DNA of 64,000 nucleotides from the NCBI RefSeq assembly GCF_007673235.1, contig NZ_VDZH01000008.1, positions 38,048-102,047 on the forward strand. Direction: 5' to 3'. Made by a program: the position numbers and the translations under genes. Origin of the DNA: Curtobacterium pusillum. Its GTDB lineage: Bacteria; Actinomycetota; Actinomycetes; Actinomycetales; Microbacteriaceae. Under the pieces are notes generated by a model that saw nothing but the letters and a program-made list of their open reading frames with translations, was not told the DNA's origin and made no database searches. Numbering within the stretch: position 1 is the first letter of the stretch; each line of letters opens with the position of its first letter. This document shows positions 1 to 7,743 of the stretch, piece by piece.

Positions 1-1
1 C

Positions 2-760
2 GAGCTCACCTCGGACAACGCCGTGCAGCTGCTGCTGAAAGACGCGTACGCGAAGTATCCGGACCCCGCGGTGCAGGATGCCTTCTTCGCGTCGGCGGCC
101 AGCGCGGTGTTCACGAAGGTGTCCGAGGGCGGCTTCGACCCGAAGGAGTTCATCGCGGCACTGACGACGGGGGTCGACGAGGGACGAGTGAAGCTCTGGA
201 GCGCCGACCGGGCCGAGCAGGCGGAGCTGACGGGGACGGCCATCGCGGGGGCGCTGCCCGCCAGCGACGACCGTTCGCAGCAGTTCGGTGTGTATCTCAA
301 CGACGCGACCGGCGCAAAGATGGACTACTACCTCGAGAAGTCCGTCTCGATCGGCAGCGAGGTGTGCCGGAAGGACGGCCGCCCGACATGGACGCTCGAA
401 GTCACGCTGCAGAACACGGCCCCGGCGGACGCGGCGATGAGCCTGCCGGAGTACGTCACCGGCGCCGGAACCTTCGGCGTGCCGCCCGGCGCAGTTCGGA
501 CAAACGTCGCGATCTACGCCCCCTCTTCAGGGGTCTACGTCACATCCACTCAGGATGGCACGACGGCTTCTCCACAGACGGCAACGGACGGCGACCATCC
601 CGTAGCGCAGTTTCAAACCCTGCTTTCACCAGGGAAAAGCACGACGATCCGGGTGCAGTACCTCGGTGGTGCGGACCTCGGGCGCACTCCGGTCGACGCG
701 GTCTCGACTCCCGGGGTTCACCAGTCGGTTACAAAGCCGCTGGTCACCAGCTGTGAATAG
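2..760 (+). CDS. DUF4012 domain protein, C-terminal part
   Basis: The reading frame is open from the first bases of the window, so the N-terminus lies outside it. About 252 residues are visible. They match the C-terminal half of actinobacterial DUF4012 proteins: a segment on a child-protein-like 'VYLNDATGAKMDYYL' theme, then a beta-rich stretch with VTLQNTAP and a terminal immunoglobulin-like region. DUF4012 proteins are membrane-anchored extracytoplasmic proteins often found near exopolysaccharide genes; their biochemical role is not known. A secreted small surface protein follows on the same strand. The family call rests on recalled similarity, and the position of the true start cannot be judged. 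Confidence 0.7.
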   Translation, partial: ELTSDNAVQLLLKDAYAKYPDPAVQDAFFASAASAVFTKVSEGGFDPKEFIAALTTGVDEGRVKLWSADRAEQAELTGTAIAGALPASDDRSQQFGVYLNDATGAKMDYYLEKSVSIGSEVCRKDGRPTWTLEVTLQNTAPADAAMSLPEYVTGAGTFGVPPGAVRTNVAIYAPSSGVYVTSTQDGTTASPQTATDGDHPVAQFQTLLSPGKSTTIRVQYLGGADLGRTPVDAVSTPGVHQSVTKPLVTSCE

Positions 761-857
761 CCGGTAGATTGAGCGGACTTCGCAACGCGCCTCCATGCAT
801 TCGGGTCTGGTAGCACAACCATCTGCGCGAAGCCATCAGGGTCTAGGGGACACATCC

Positions 858-1418
858 ATGAAGAAGATCATCGTTGCGGTCCTCCTGGCCGCTACCGCAT
901 TCGTTGCCGTTCCGTCCGCTGCCAACGCCGCCGGCTACGTGCCCGCCTCGAACGTCAGCGTCTCGGGCGCGGCCGTCTCGGGCGGCACCGCAACTGTCGG
1001 CTTCGCCGCCGGCTCGTTTATCGCCAACGAGACCGTTACCGTCTCCGTGACCGGCGCGGGCGCCGTCACGCTGGGCGCGCTGCCCATCACGACCGTGTCG
1101 AAGACCTACACGGCGTCGTCGACCGGTGCCGCTGCGGTCTCCGTCACGCTGCCGCGGGGTGCTTCGGGCACTTACTCGCTCACTGCTACCGGTGCCACGT
1201 CGGGCAACGTCGCCACCTCGGCCCTGACGGTCGTCCCGGCCGACGGCACCGCGGTCGTCCCGGCCGCTGCTGCCGGCACCAACGGCAACGGCGAGCTCGC
1301 CTTCACCGGTTCGACGATCTCGATGCTTGCGATCTGGGTCGCCGGCGGCGCTGTCGTACTCGGTGGTGGCCTGCTGCTGGTCCGTGCGTCGGTCCGTCGT
1401 CAGCGCGAGACCGTCTGA
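858..1418 (+). CDS. secreted surface protein with LAFTG-like C-terminal anchor
   Basis: The protein has 186 residues from the ATG at 858, which is preceded by AGGGGA about 8 bases upstream; an in-frame ATG at 795 has no such site. It starts with MKKIIVAVLLAATAF and a signal-peptide end near AANAA. The middle is rich in Ser, Thr, Ala, Val and Gly, as in beta-rich wall proteins. The C-terminus has GELAFTGS, a hydrophobic helix and RRQRE, the layout of a sortase signal, although LAFTG departs from LPxTG. It is probably exported and either sortase-linked or held by the helix. No enzymatic motif is visible. A hairpin terminator follows directly. Confidence 0.7.
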   Translation: MKKIIVAVLLAATAFVAVPSAANAAGYVPASNVSVSGAAVSGGTATVGFAAGSFIANETVTVSVTGAGAVTLGALPITTVSKTYTASSTGAAAVSVTLPRGASGTYSLTATGATSGNVATSALTVVPADGTAVVPAAAAGTNGNGELAFTGSTISMLAIWVAGGAVVLGGGLLLVRASVRRQRETV

Positions 1419-1435
1419 GTCTCCACGCACTGAGA

Positions 1436-1468
1436 GAGGCCCCCGGAGCCCACGGATCTGGGGGCCTC
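1436..1468 (+). terminator. hairpin terminator after surface protein gene
   Basis: GAGGCCCCC at 1436-1444 pairs with GGGGGCCTC at 1460-1468 across a 15-base loop, 18 bases after the stop codon. There is no long T run, as is common in high-GC actinomycetes. Confidence 0.6.
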
Positions 1469-1577
1469 GCTGTTGACCAAACCAATGCACTGCTGGTGTC
1501 GCTCGTGACCGACAGCGAACGCTACGAACAACCCGCCAGTGTGATCCTGCCCGATCACGAAGCTGACATAATCTATA

Positions 1578-2189
1578 TTATCGGCGCTGCCACCAGCGAG
1601 CACGTCGGGCTGAGGTGCCGTCGTCTGTAGTGGTGGCTTCGATCTCAAGATATGCCTCGAGCCAGGCCGTTGCGATGGCGTGGAGCGCCGCGCGATCTCG
1701 GGCAATAACCCAGGCGAGGAAGATCGAGCCCACGACGACGGCTCCGATGGTGACAAGGAGCTCTCCGCCGCTGCTCAGCAGACTGTCCAAGCCCTTTAGG
1801 GTTCCGCTGAGGAATGTTCTCGCTTCCTCGAGCTTGCCGGCGTCGTGAAGAGCGTCCGAACGCACCTGTGCATCTCTTGCGGCAGCGACGCCGGACTGCA
1901 TGAGGAAGATCGTGTACGTACCGATGAGGCCGGTGAGCGCCACGATCGCGGTCAGCCCGGCGCCGAGGACGGTTCCGGGAAGGGCGCTGCCGGCTGCAGC
2001 GGACCGGTTCCTGAGGGCTGCGCGGGCCTCGGCTCGGGCAGCATCGCTCGCGTCCCGATATGCCGCGAGCCGTTGCTCGAAGTTCCGCAGGTCAGAGTGG
2101 ACGTGCTGAGGCGTCTTCGGGAACGCTCTGCGCCACCAGCTGCGAACTGCACGCCCGGCCCTCGGCAGGATTCGCCCCAACATCCTCAC
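1578..2189 (-). CDS. hypothetical protein with two membrane helices
   Basis: The 203-residue product begins with a basic region (RILPRAGRAVRSWWRR), followed by an Ala/Arg-rich helical stretch. It then has a hydrophobic segment at about residues 72-95, a charged loop containing a possible short coiled coil, and a second hydrophobic segment near residues 143-163. The listed start is GTG at 2189; an ATG two codons later (2183) is an equally good candidate. No family is recognised. Codon use and the clean alternation of helices support a real gene. It is transcribed away from the conjugation operon's last gene with about 140 bases between, so it may be a separate unit. Confidence 0.55.
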   Translation of the reverse strand: MRMLGRILPRAGRAVRSWWRRAFPKTPQHVHSDLRNFEQRLAAYRDASDAARAEARAALRNRSAAAGSALPGTVLGAGLTAIVALTGLIGTYTIFLMQSGVAAARDAQVRSDALHDAGKLEEARTFLSGTLKGLDSLLSSGGELLVTIGAVVVGSIFLAWVIARDRAALHAIATAWLEAYLEIEATTTDDGTSARRARWWQRR

Positions 2190-2331
2190 GCGAGCAGTCT
2201 GACATCACCTAGCGACCACGCCGCCCGGCCAGGGGCAGCATTCGCGTCCGCTGCCGGCGTCCTACGGGCGCCCGGCCGAGACCTGGCGGCACGTCGCCGC
2301 GGAGACGGAGCAACGGACTGCGCCATGCCGC

Positions 2332-2829
2332 TTAGGGCTCCCAACCGGTCGGCGGATCGTCAACCGTGATCGCGAGCGTGTCACGATCGACCAGGTTCAG
2401 GTGCCCCTTGTAGTTACAGGCCCGGAACGGTCCCGTCGTGGCGTTAAAAATGATCGCGGCGTGGTGATCCCAGTGGTAAACCCACCAGGAGGACAGCGCG
2501 AGCATGTCGCCCTCGTTCTGGCTCGCGGAAGACTTCACGTACGCCTGGTACGCGACGATCAGCCGTTCGACGACCTCCGGGTGCTTCCACCACTCCGGAC
2601 ACCACGCCGGCTTGTCCTTCGCCCCCGCTCCCCCGTACGCCTCGACCCGGCCGAGCTGCAGCTTCACCCACCCCAGGAACTGGTCGACGTTCAGATCCGC
2701 CGGCGACGGGGCCACCTCGCCCGTCCGCGGGTCCGCCGGCGGCGATGGTGCGTCCTCAGCGTCCGGGGCGTCGAGATCGCGCGGGCCATACCCGGCCGGC
2801 CACAATTCGGCATCAAACGGCGTCGACAC
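2332..2829 (-). CDS. DUF4913 domain protein of the transfer operon
   Basis: The 165-residue product has a low-complexity acidic/proline N-terminus (about 1-45) and then a compact domain with conserved-looking Trp and His residues: WCPEWWKHPEV, SSWWVYHWDHHAA and TTGPFRAC. This is the DUF4913 pattern, found beside coupling-protein genes on actinobacterial conjugative elements. Its function is unknown. The start codon overlaps the 3' end of the TraG-like gene by 17 bases, so it is the last gene of the minus-strand operon. Family membership follows from the motif spacing; a role in substrate recruitment to the channel would be a guess. Confidence 0.75.
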   Translation of the reverse strand: MSTPFDAELWPAGYGPRDLDAPDAEDAPSPPADPRTGEVAPSPADLNVDQFLGWVKLQLGRVEAYGGAGAKDKPAWCPEWWKHPEVVERLIVAYQAYVKSSASQNEGDMLALSSWWVYHWDHHAAIIFNATTGPFRACNYKGHLNLVDRDTLAITVDDPPTGWEP

Positions 2830-4432
2830 TGGCCGCTCCGCTCTGCTGCGCCGCAGCCGACGTCTTCGGCTGCTTTACGATCCTGCCGCCCACGACCTCC
2901 TGGCCGTTCACCATCGCGGTGAGCACCTTGTCCCGGAACCACGGCCGCGTCTCGATCAGCACCGGCTTCGCCGCCGCCGGATCGAGCACAGCCCGCCACT
3001 CCGGCAGGTGCGCGAGCTCGTCCGCCGGCAGGATCGGCACCGAGTGCGAGGTCCGCGATCGCGAGGACCCGTTGCGGCCAGAGGAGTGGTTCGTGGTCCA
3101 CTTGTCGTACGGACCGATGCCCTTGCTGAACCGCTCGAGGAACGCCGACTGCGTCGACTCACCGCCGCCGTACACACGGATTGGCGACGTCGTCCACAGT
3201 GCGCCGGCGCCGGCAGCGCCGAACACGCGCACCATCTGGTCCCAGCCCTGGAAGTAGATCCCGAGGATGAGACCCAGGGAGCCGTAGAACGAAACCAGGT
3301 CCGGCAGCTCTGGCCAACGGACCACGTTCGCAGCCTCGTCGAGCTCGAACACAACGGGCACCTTGATCCGACCCCCGTCCGCGGCCGCGGCACGCTCGCC
3401 AGCCTTCGCGATCGCGCGCACGAGCGCGGCGACGAACGCCGACCCGGAGCCGGGTCCGTTCCGGGAAATCAGGATCGCCGTGTCGTTGCTGCGCACGAAG
3501 GCCTCCGGATCGAACTTGCGGACACCCGGAGCCGACGTCCACGCGAGCAGCTTGTCGTTCGCGAGAGCGGACGCCATGCGCTGCGCGGTGGCGTAGACAC
3601 TGCCGCGGGTCTTGTCCGGCTGCGACTGCAGCCCCTCGAGGGCCATCGACGGACCGGTCTGGCCGTGGCGCTCGAGGAGCTCGCTGAGCTCCATGTGGTT
3701 CTGATGGATTACCCAGTCGTAGACCTTCCGCAGCGACTCGCCCTCGAGCTTCGCTGCCAGCAGGGCATACGCGAACAGGTCGAGCCCCTGCGAGTCGAAC
3801 TGGGCGTCCTTCTTGCTGTCGGCGTCCTTGGTGCTGGCCTCGAAGATCGCCGCGAGTTCCTGCGCGTCGACGAGGTCCTCGATGGCCGTCAGCGGGTCGT
3901 AGATGAAGTCGGGGCGCTTCTCGTGCCGGTACACCTGTGTCGGGTCGTACACCCACGCGTCGCCCGACCGCTTCCGCCCGGCCAGAACCTCCTTGACACC
4001 GTCGACCTTGTTCGTGGTCATCACCGCGGCTCCGACGGCCTCGAGCATGTGCCGGACCACGAGCGAACTGGTCTTCCCGCGGCCGGTGCCGAAAATGTAG
4101 ATCGCGACGTCGCGCCACCCCTGCCAGACCCACGTGCTCGACGCGCCCACAATGGTGCCGATCCGCTGCCCGGCGGGCAGGTTCTCGGCGTACGGGTGGA
4201 GCTGCTTGGCGTCCTTCCGCCGCCGCGGGTAGAGCACGGGGGCAAGGCTGTTCCCGGCACGGAGATGCTTCTGCATCCGGTCGATGGGGTACTGCGCGTG
4301 GAACCGGATCCCGGCGACGATCGCGCCGGCGATGATGAGCACCCCCACGGCGATGAGCACCGGCGTGCCCCACGCCGGCCAGTGCAGGTCCGAGAACGCT
4401 GCTTGCATCGGGTCCGGGCTGGCGGTCTTCAT
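2813..4432 (-). CDS. TraG/VirD4-type conjugal coupling ATPase
   Basis: The 539-residue protein has one N-terminal membrane helix (about 21-44), a Walker A at 115-121 (GTGRGKT) and a Walker B near 360-366 (VVFELDE), followed by a typical coupling-protein C-terminus. Such ATPases sit at the inner face of the membrane and feed the DNA-protein substrate into the type IV secretion channel. Type IV coupling proteins usually have one or two N-terminal helices and a TraM-binding-like region, which fits. The ATG at 4432 overlaps the TGA of the HNH gene (TGATG), implying translational coupling; an upstream in-frame ATG at 4456 lies inside that gene and is less likely. Confidence 0.85.
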   Translation of the reverse strand: MKTASPDPMQAAFSDLHWPAWGTPVLIAVGVLIIAGAIVAGIRFHAQYPIDRMQKHLRAGNSLAPVLYPRRRKDAKQLHPYAENLPAGQRIGTIVGASSTWVWQGWRDVAIYIFGTGRGKTSSLVVRHMLEAVGAAVMTTNKVDGVKEVLAGRKRSGDAWVYDPTQVYRHEKRPDFIYDPLTAIEDLVDAQELAAIFEASTKDADSKKDAQFDSQGLDLFAYALLAAKLEGESLRKVYDWVIHQNHMELSELLERHGQTGPSMALEGLQSQPDKTRGSVYATAQRMASALANDKLLAWTSAPGVRKFDPEAFVRSNDTAILISRNGPGSGSAFVAALVRAIAKAGERAAAADGGRIKVPVVFELDEAANVVRWPELPDLVSFYGSLGLILGIYFQGWDQMVRVFGAAGAGALWTTSPIRVYGGGESTQSAFLERFSKGIGPYDKWTTNHSSGRNGSSRSRTSHSVPILPADELAHLPEWRAVLDPAAAKPVLIETRPWFRDKVLTAMVNGQEVVGGRIVKQPKTSAAAQQSGAASVDAV

Positions 4433-5187
4433 CACTTGCTCCCCTGCGTCATGCACTCGGTGAGAGTGCGGTCCAATGCCTGCTCGTCATCCGTCGCGAT
4501 CGACAGTCGCCACTTCGTGGACACCGCCACGAACGACGTCGCGTACGCGCAGGCGTCGCCGGCGTGCTGCGGCATCCACTCGCCGGGCCCGGAGTCGGAC
4601 TTGTCCTCGTTTGCTTGCCCGTCGACGGCGATGAGGTTCGTGGTTTGGTCGTTCGCGAACGCTTCCCGCTGCTCGGTCGTCCACGATGCGGCTCCGTGAC
4701 GCCAGGCCAGCGCCAGCGGATACCGGTGGTCGATCTGCACCGCCAGGCTCGACGTCTCACCACGCGTGAACGCGATCGTGCGGCCCGTGTACGGGTCGTG
4801 CAGCGTCCCCGAGAGGACCACACACCCACGCGTGCCCGGCTTCGTCACGACGTCGACCAGGTCGCGGCGGAGGACGTCGTTGCGGGTGTCGCAGCCGTTG
4901 TGGTCGACGTCGGCCCCTGCCTGCCCGAACAAGGCCCGGTCATAGCCCGGCACATACGCGTCCGACACCGGCAGCGCGCGGAGATCCTGCAGCGCATCCG
5001 ACGCCGCGGCCGCAGCCACCATGCCCGACGCGGACGGCCGACTCGTCGGCGTCGCTGCCGACGTCGACGCTGCGCCGGCACCCTCGGCGGGGCCGAGGTG
5101 CACGTAGGGCGCGACCAGTGTCCCCACGCCGACGGCGGCGACAAGCGCGGCCGCGGCTAGGAGCTGCCCGCGGGTACTGCGTCTCAT
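4432..5187 (-). CDS. secreted HNH-type nuclease (GmrSD C-terminal/DUF1524-like)
   Basis: The 251-residue product has an N-terminal hydrophobic helix (LLAAAALVAAVGVGTLV) and an Ala/Ser/Thr-rich linker. The globular domain contains DHNGCDTRNDVL, then IDHRYPLALAW, NLIAVDGQANEDKSD and GPGEWMP. The IDH with the downstream N and K residues matches the His-me finger (HNH) nuclease core of the DUF1524 family seen in exported actinobacterial proteins. A membrane-anchored or secreted nuclease encoded inside a transfer operon may process DNA at the envelope or degrade competing DNA; this role is inference. It overlaps the upstream gene by ATGA and the downstream gene by TGATG. Confidence 0.8.
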   Translation of the reverse strand: MRRSTRGQLLAAAALVAAVGVGTLVAPYVHLGPAEGAGAASTSAATPTSRPSASGMVAAAAASDALQDLRALPVSDAYVPGYDRALFGQAGADVDHNGCDTRNDVLRRDLVDVVTKPGTRGCVVLSGTLHDPYTGRTIAFTRGETSSLAVQIDHRYPLALAWRHGAASWTTEQREAFANDQTTNLIAVDGQANEDKSDSGPGEWMPQHAGDACAYATSFVAVSTKWRLSIATDDEQALDRTLTECMTQGSK

Positions 5188-5411
5188 TGAGGGTCCCCTG
5201 ACCGTTCGGCCGCGGCGGCCTCGTCGACGATCTGCCGCACCCTGCGCCGGGACAGACCCGACGCCTCAGCGGCGCCACGCTGGCCGAGGACCTCGACGGC
5301 GGCGACGATCACCGCATCCCGGTCGCGACGGGCTTGTTTGTACGTGTCGACGACCTCACGGACGGACGCTGCAACACCGGTCACGGCTCGGCTGAACGAG
5401 GCCACGGTCAC
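5184..5411 (-). CDS. small helix-turn-helix-like protein in transfer operon
   Basis: This 75-residue protein was placed by its start: GTG at 5411 overlaps the stop of the upstream gene (GTGA), while the longer ATG-initiated frame would lie inside that gene and read as low-quality Arg/Pro-rich sequence. The product has a helical N-terminus and RDAVIVAAVEVLG followed by AAEASGLSRRRVRQIVDEA, which resembles a recognition-helix HTH. It could be a small DNA-binding regulator or accessory factor of the operon. It ends in ATGA overlap with the HNH nuclease gene. No named family is recognised. Confidence 0.6.
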   Translation of the reverse strand: MTVASFSRAVTGVAASVREVVDTYKQARRDRDAVIVAAVEVLGQRGAAEASGLSRRRVRQIVDEAAAAERSGDPQ

Positions 5412-6145
5412 CACATCCGAACGGTGAGCGCACCGGACCCGTCGGGGTCGGTGACGGCGAACGGGCGGGCGCCGAGCTGCTCGAACGGGGTCCGCTCGAG
5501 CAGGGTGTGCACCTCGGCGTTCATCCACGCGAGGATCTGCGCGAGCGTGTGGTGCTCGACCGGGTCCTGCAGCTCCGAGACGACCCCGCTGGCGTCAGCG
5601 AGGGCCCACGTGTCGTCGACGCCCTGCACGGCCGTCATACGGGCGCTGGCGGCATCTCCGGCCACGGTGTCCGTCACGCGGTGCGAGAGGGTGTCCTGCC
5701 AGGACACCCGAAACCCGCGGAGGTCCCGGCGGCTGCCGGTGAGCGGCACCTGCCAGGCCGGCACGTCCGGGCCGGTCCAGAGCGCCACGGCGGGCACATC
5801 GCGAAGGCCACGTGCGTCGAGCTCACGGCCGGTCGCGAACCGGAGAACCGGGGCCGCCGGCACGAGCGCGTCGACCTGGTCGAGGACCTGCGCGAGCGTC
5901 GCGGTGCCCTTCCGCAGCGTCGCGGTGCGGCGGTAGCGTCCCGCGTCGGTGAGGTGGAGGACGTCGACCTGCGGTCCGTCGACGAGCACGACGATGTCGG
6001 GCGCGGTCTCCCGCTCGAGCGGGGAGAACAGCGTGCCGTGCTGCGCCGTCCACCCGTTCCACGCGACGGTCGTTCCCACCTCGAGGGCGTCGAAGACGGT
6101 CAGCGGTACCGCGGCCGCGTCGACGCGGTGCGTGAGTGCTGTCAT
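5408..6145 (-). CDS. hypothetical protein of the transfer operon
   Basis: The 245-residue product starts at an ATG preceded by GAAGGAG at six bases. It has no signal peptide or membrane helix. Sequence such as VGTTVAWNGWTAQHGTLFSPLE suggests a mixed alpha/beta fold, and the C-terminal part (LAQILAWMNAEVHTLLER...) is helical. I recognise no catalytic motif. Its place between the NlpC/P60 hydrolase gene and the small HTH gene, with a GTGA overlap downstream, makes it a cytoplasmic accessory protein of the conjugation operon. Confidence 0.65.
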   Translation of the reverse strand: MTALTHRVDAAAVPLTVFDALEVGTTVAWNGWTAQHGTLFSPLERETAPDIVVLVDGPQVDVLHLTDAGRYRRTATLRKGTATLAQVLDQVDALVPAAPVLRFATGRELDARGLRDVPAVALWTGPDVPAWQVPLTGSRRDLRGFRVSWQDTLSHRVTDTVAGDAASARMTAVQGVDDTWALADASGVVSELQDPVEHHTLAQILAWMNAEVHTLLERTPFEQLGARPFAVTDPDGSGALTVRMW

Positions 6146-6189
6146 GGTCTGCTCCTTCGCTACGTGCGTTGGCCGTTAGAGGCGACGTC

Positions 6190-7272
6190 TCAGAGCGCGT
6201 CGGTGGGTCGCCACACCTGGCTGTTGGGGGTGCCCCACACCTTCTGGATCTTCACGACGTCGCCGGGCTTGGGAGCGGCGATCATCATGTCGCCGCCGAG
6301 GCTGATGCCGACGTGCCAGGCGTCGTTGCCGCCCCAGAAGATGAGATCCCCGGGCTGCGCCTCGGAGAGGGGGTGCATGTTCCCGGACGCGACGCCATTG
6401 CGCCACTGGGTGGTGGCGGAGTGCCCGGCGTCGATGTTGATGCCGATCTGCGCGTACGCGACCTTCGTCAGCCCGGAACAGTCCCACACGTTCGGGCCCG
6501 CACCGCCGAGGACGTAGTCCTTCCCGAGCTGCTGCTTCGCGAACCCGATCACCTGGTTGATCTGCGCCGCATGCGGGCCCGTCGCGGGCTGCTCGCCGGC
6601 GGCCAGGGAGTCGTTCGTCGCTCCGGAGCCACCAGCCGACGCGGTGTCGGCGGTGCACGTCGCGCCCTCGTTCGTCTGCGACACCGTCGAGACAGTGACG
6701 CCGGAGAGGGCGTTCATCATCTCGACCGCGTACGCCGACTTCGTGTCGTACGCATCGGGAAAGGCTGACCCTTCGAGCGCTTGCGCCGCTTCACCGGGGG
6801 TCATCGTGTCCCAGCCAGGGATCTTCACGAGGCGCTCGTAGAACAGGTTGATCGCGTAGCTGATGTCGGTGACTTGCGCGTGGGTACCCCATCCCTGCGA
6901 GGAGCGCATCTGGAACAGACCCGCCGAGTCCCGGTCGCCGCCGTCGAGGTTGTTGAGCGAGGACTCGGTCATCGCGGCCATGAGCGCGGTCTGCTGCGCG
7001 TGCTGCGTCACGCCACGCTCTTGGCCGATGGAAAGGATGGCGGCGGCGTTTTTGATCTGGTCGCCGGAGTACGGGCCGACCTTCGCCGGCAGCTCGCCGT
7101 CCTGCACCGACACAGCGGTGCCCGACACGGTGCCGGCGGCGCCGCAGGTCGCGGCCGCGGCGTCGTCGTCGCCGGCGCCGGTGATGATCGTGAACAGCAC
7201 GACCACGATCACGACGATGCCGATCACCGGCGCCAGCGCCGCGATCGCGATCATGCTGCCCTTGCCGCCCAC
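6190..7272 (-). CDS. VirB1-like peptidoglycan hydrolase, transglycosylase-like plus NlpC/P60
   Basis: The 360-residue protein has an N-terminal membrane anchor (IAIAALAPVIGIVVIVVVLF). An internal region with AAMTESSLNNL and SAGLFQMR resembles the lytic transglycosylase/SLT-like fold, with the Glu in ESSL. The C-terminal NlpC/P60 domain has the catalytic Cys in WDCSGLTK and the His in WHVGISLG. It likely opens peptidoglycan for the conjugation channel, the job of VirB1-type proteins. The listed start is GTG at 7272, preceded by CAGGAG at seven bases; an ATG six codons on is an alternative. It follows a small membrane protein gene by four bases. Confidence 0.85.
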   Translation of the reverse strand: MGGKGSMIAIAALAPVIGIVVIVVVLFTIITGAGDDDAAAATCGAAGTVSGTAVSVQDGELPAKVGPYSGDQIKNAAAILSIGQERGVTQHAQQTALMAAMTESSLNNLDGGDRDSAGLFQMRSSQGWGTHAQVTDISYAINLFYERLVKIPGWDTMTPGEAAQALEGSAFPDAYDTKSAYAVEMMNALSGVTVSTVSQTNEGATCTADTASAGGSGATNDSLAAGEQPATGPHAAQINQVIGFAKQQLGKDYVLGGAGPNVWDCSGLTKVAYAQIGINIDAGHSATTQWRNGVASGNMHPLSEAQPGDLIFWGGNDAWHVGISLGGDMMIAAPKPGDVVKIQKVWGTPNSQVWRPTDAL

Positions 7273-7276
7273 TGCT

Positions 7277-7738
7277 CTACTCCTGTCCGGCGTTGATGTA
7301 GGACGCCAGCCACGGGTCCGCGGCGGTGTCGCGGTGCAGCGTCACGGTGACGGGCCCGCCGGTCGCCGCGGTGAACTGGTATGCGCGGTCCGTCGCGGTC
7401 TGCTGGTCCCCGACCGGCTGGCCGTCCTCGTGCACGCCGGCGCACGGCACGTTCGCTGGCTGCACGGCCGAGTACAGCTGCCACGCGTCCGGGGTCAGGT
7501 ATTGGGTGAGGGAACGCTGCCATGCGTTCTTCGTCGCGGCGGGCTGGCAGAACCGGTCAGCAACCGTCTGCGCGATCGCTGCGCTCGAGGGGGCGGCCGA
7601 CCGCGTCGGGATCGGCGTCGACGTCTGCGCCGGCTCGGTGTGGGTGTGCCGCAGCTGCGTCGCGACCCGGATCGTGATGATGGCGAGCAGGACCACGAAC
7701 ACCGCGGCGAGGATCAGCGCCGCCCGCTTCCAGGTCAT
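7277..7738 (-). CDS. small membrane-anchored transfer protein
   Basis: The 153-residue product begins MTWKRAALILAAVFVVLLAI, a single N-terminal membrane helix. A Thr/Pro/Ser linker and an extracytoplasmic domain with two Cys residues (DRFCQPAATKN, NVPCAGVHEDG) follow; they may form a disulfide. The ATG at 7738 lies six bases after the stop of the MinD-like gene. Its layout resembles small VirB8/TrbJ-like or lipoprotein-like accessory components, but no family is clear. Context places it in the mating channel assembly. Confidence 0.65.
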   Translation of the reverse strand: MTWKRAALILAAVFVVLLAIITIRVATQLRHTHTEPAQTSTPIPTRSAAPSSAAIAQTVADRFCQPAATKNAWQRSLTQYLTPDAWQLYSAVQPANVPCAGVHEDGQPVGDQQTATDRAYQFTAATGGPVTVTLHRDTAADPWLASYINAGQE

Positions 7739-7743
7739 CGCTT

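Noticed and set aside
2504..4699. A 731-residue plus-strand frame opposite the TraG gene
   Set aside because: It is Arg/His/Leu-rich with no domain and lies entirely antisense to the coupling protein and nuclease genes.
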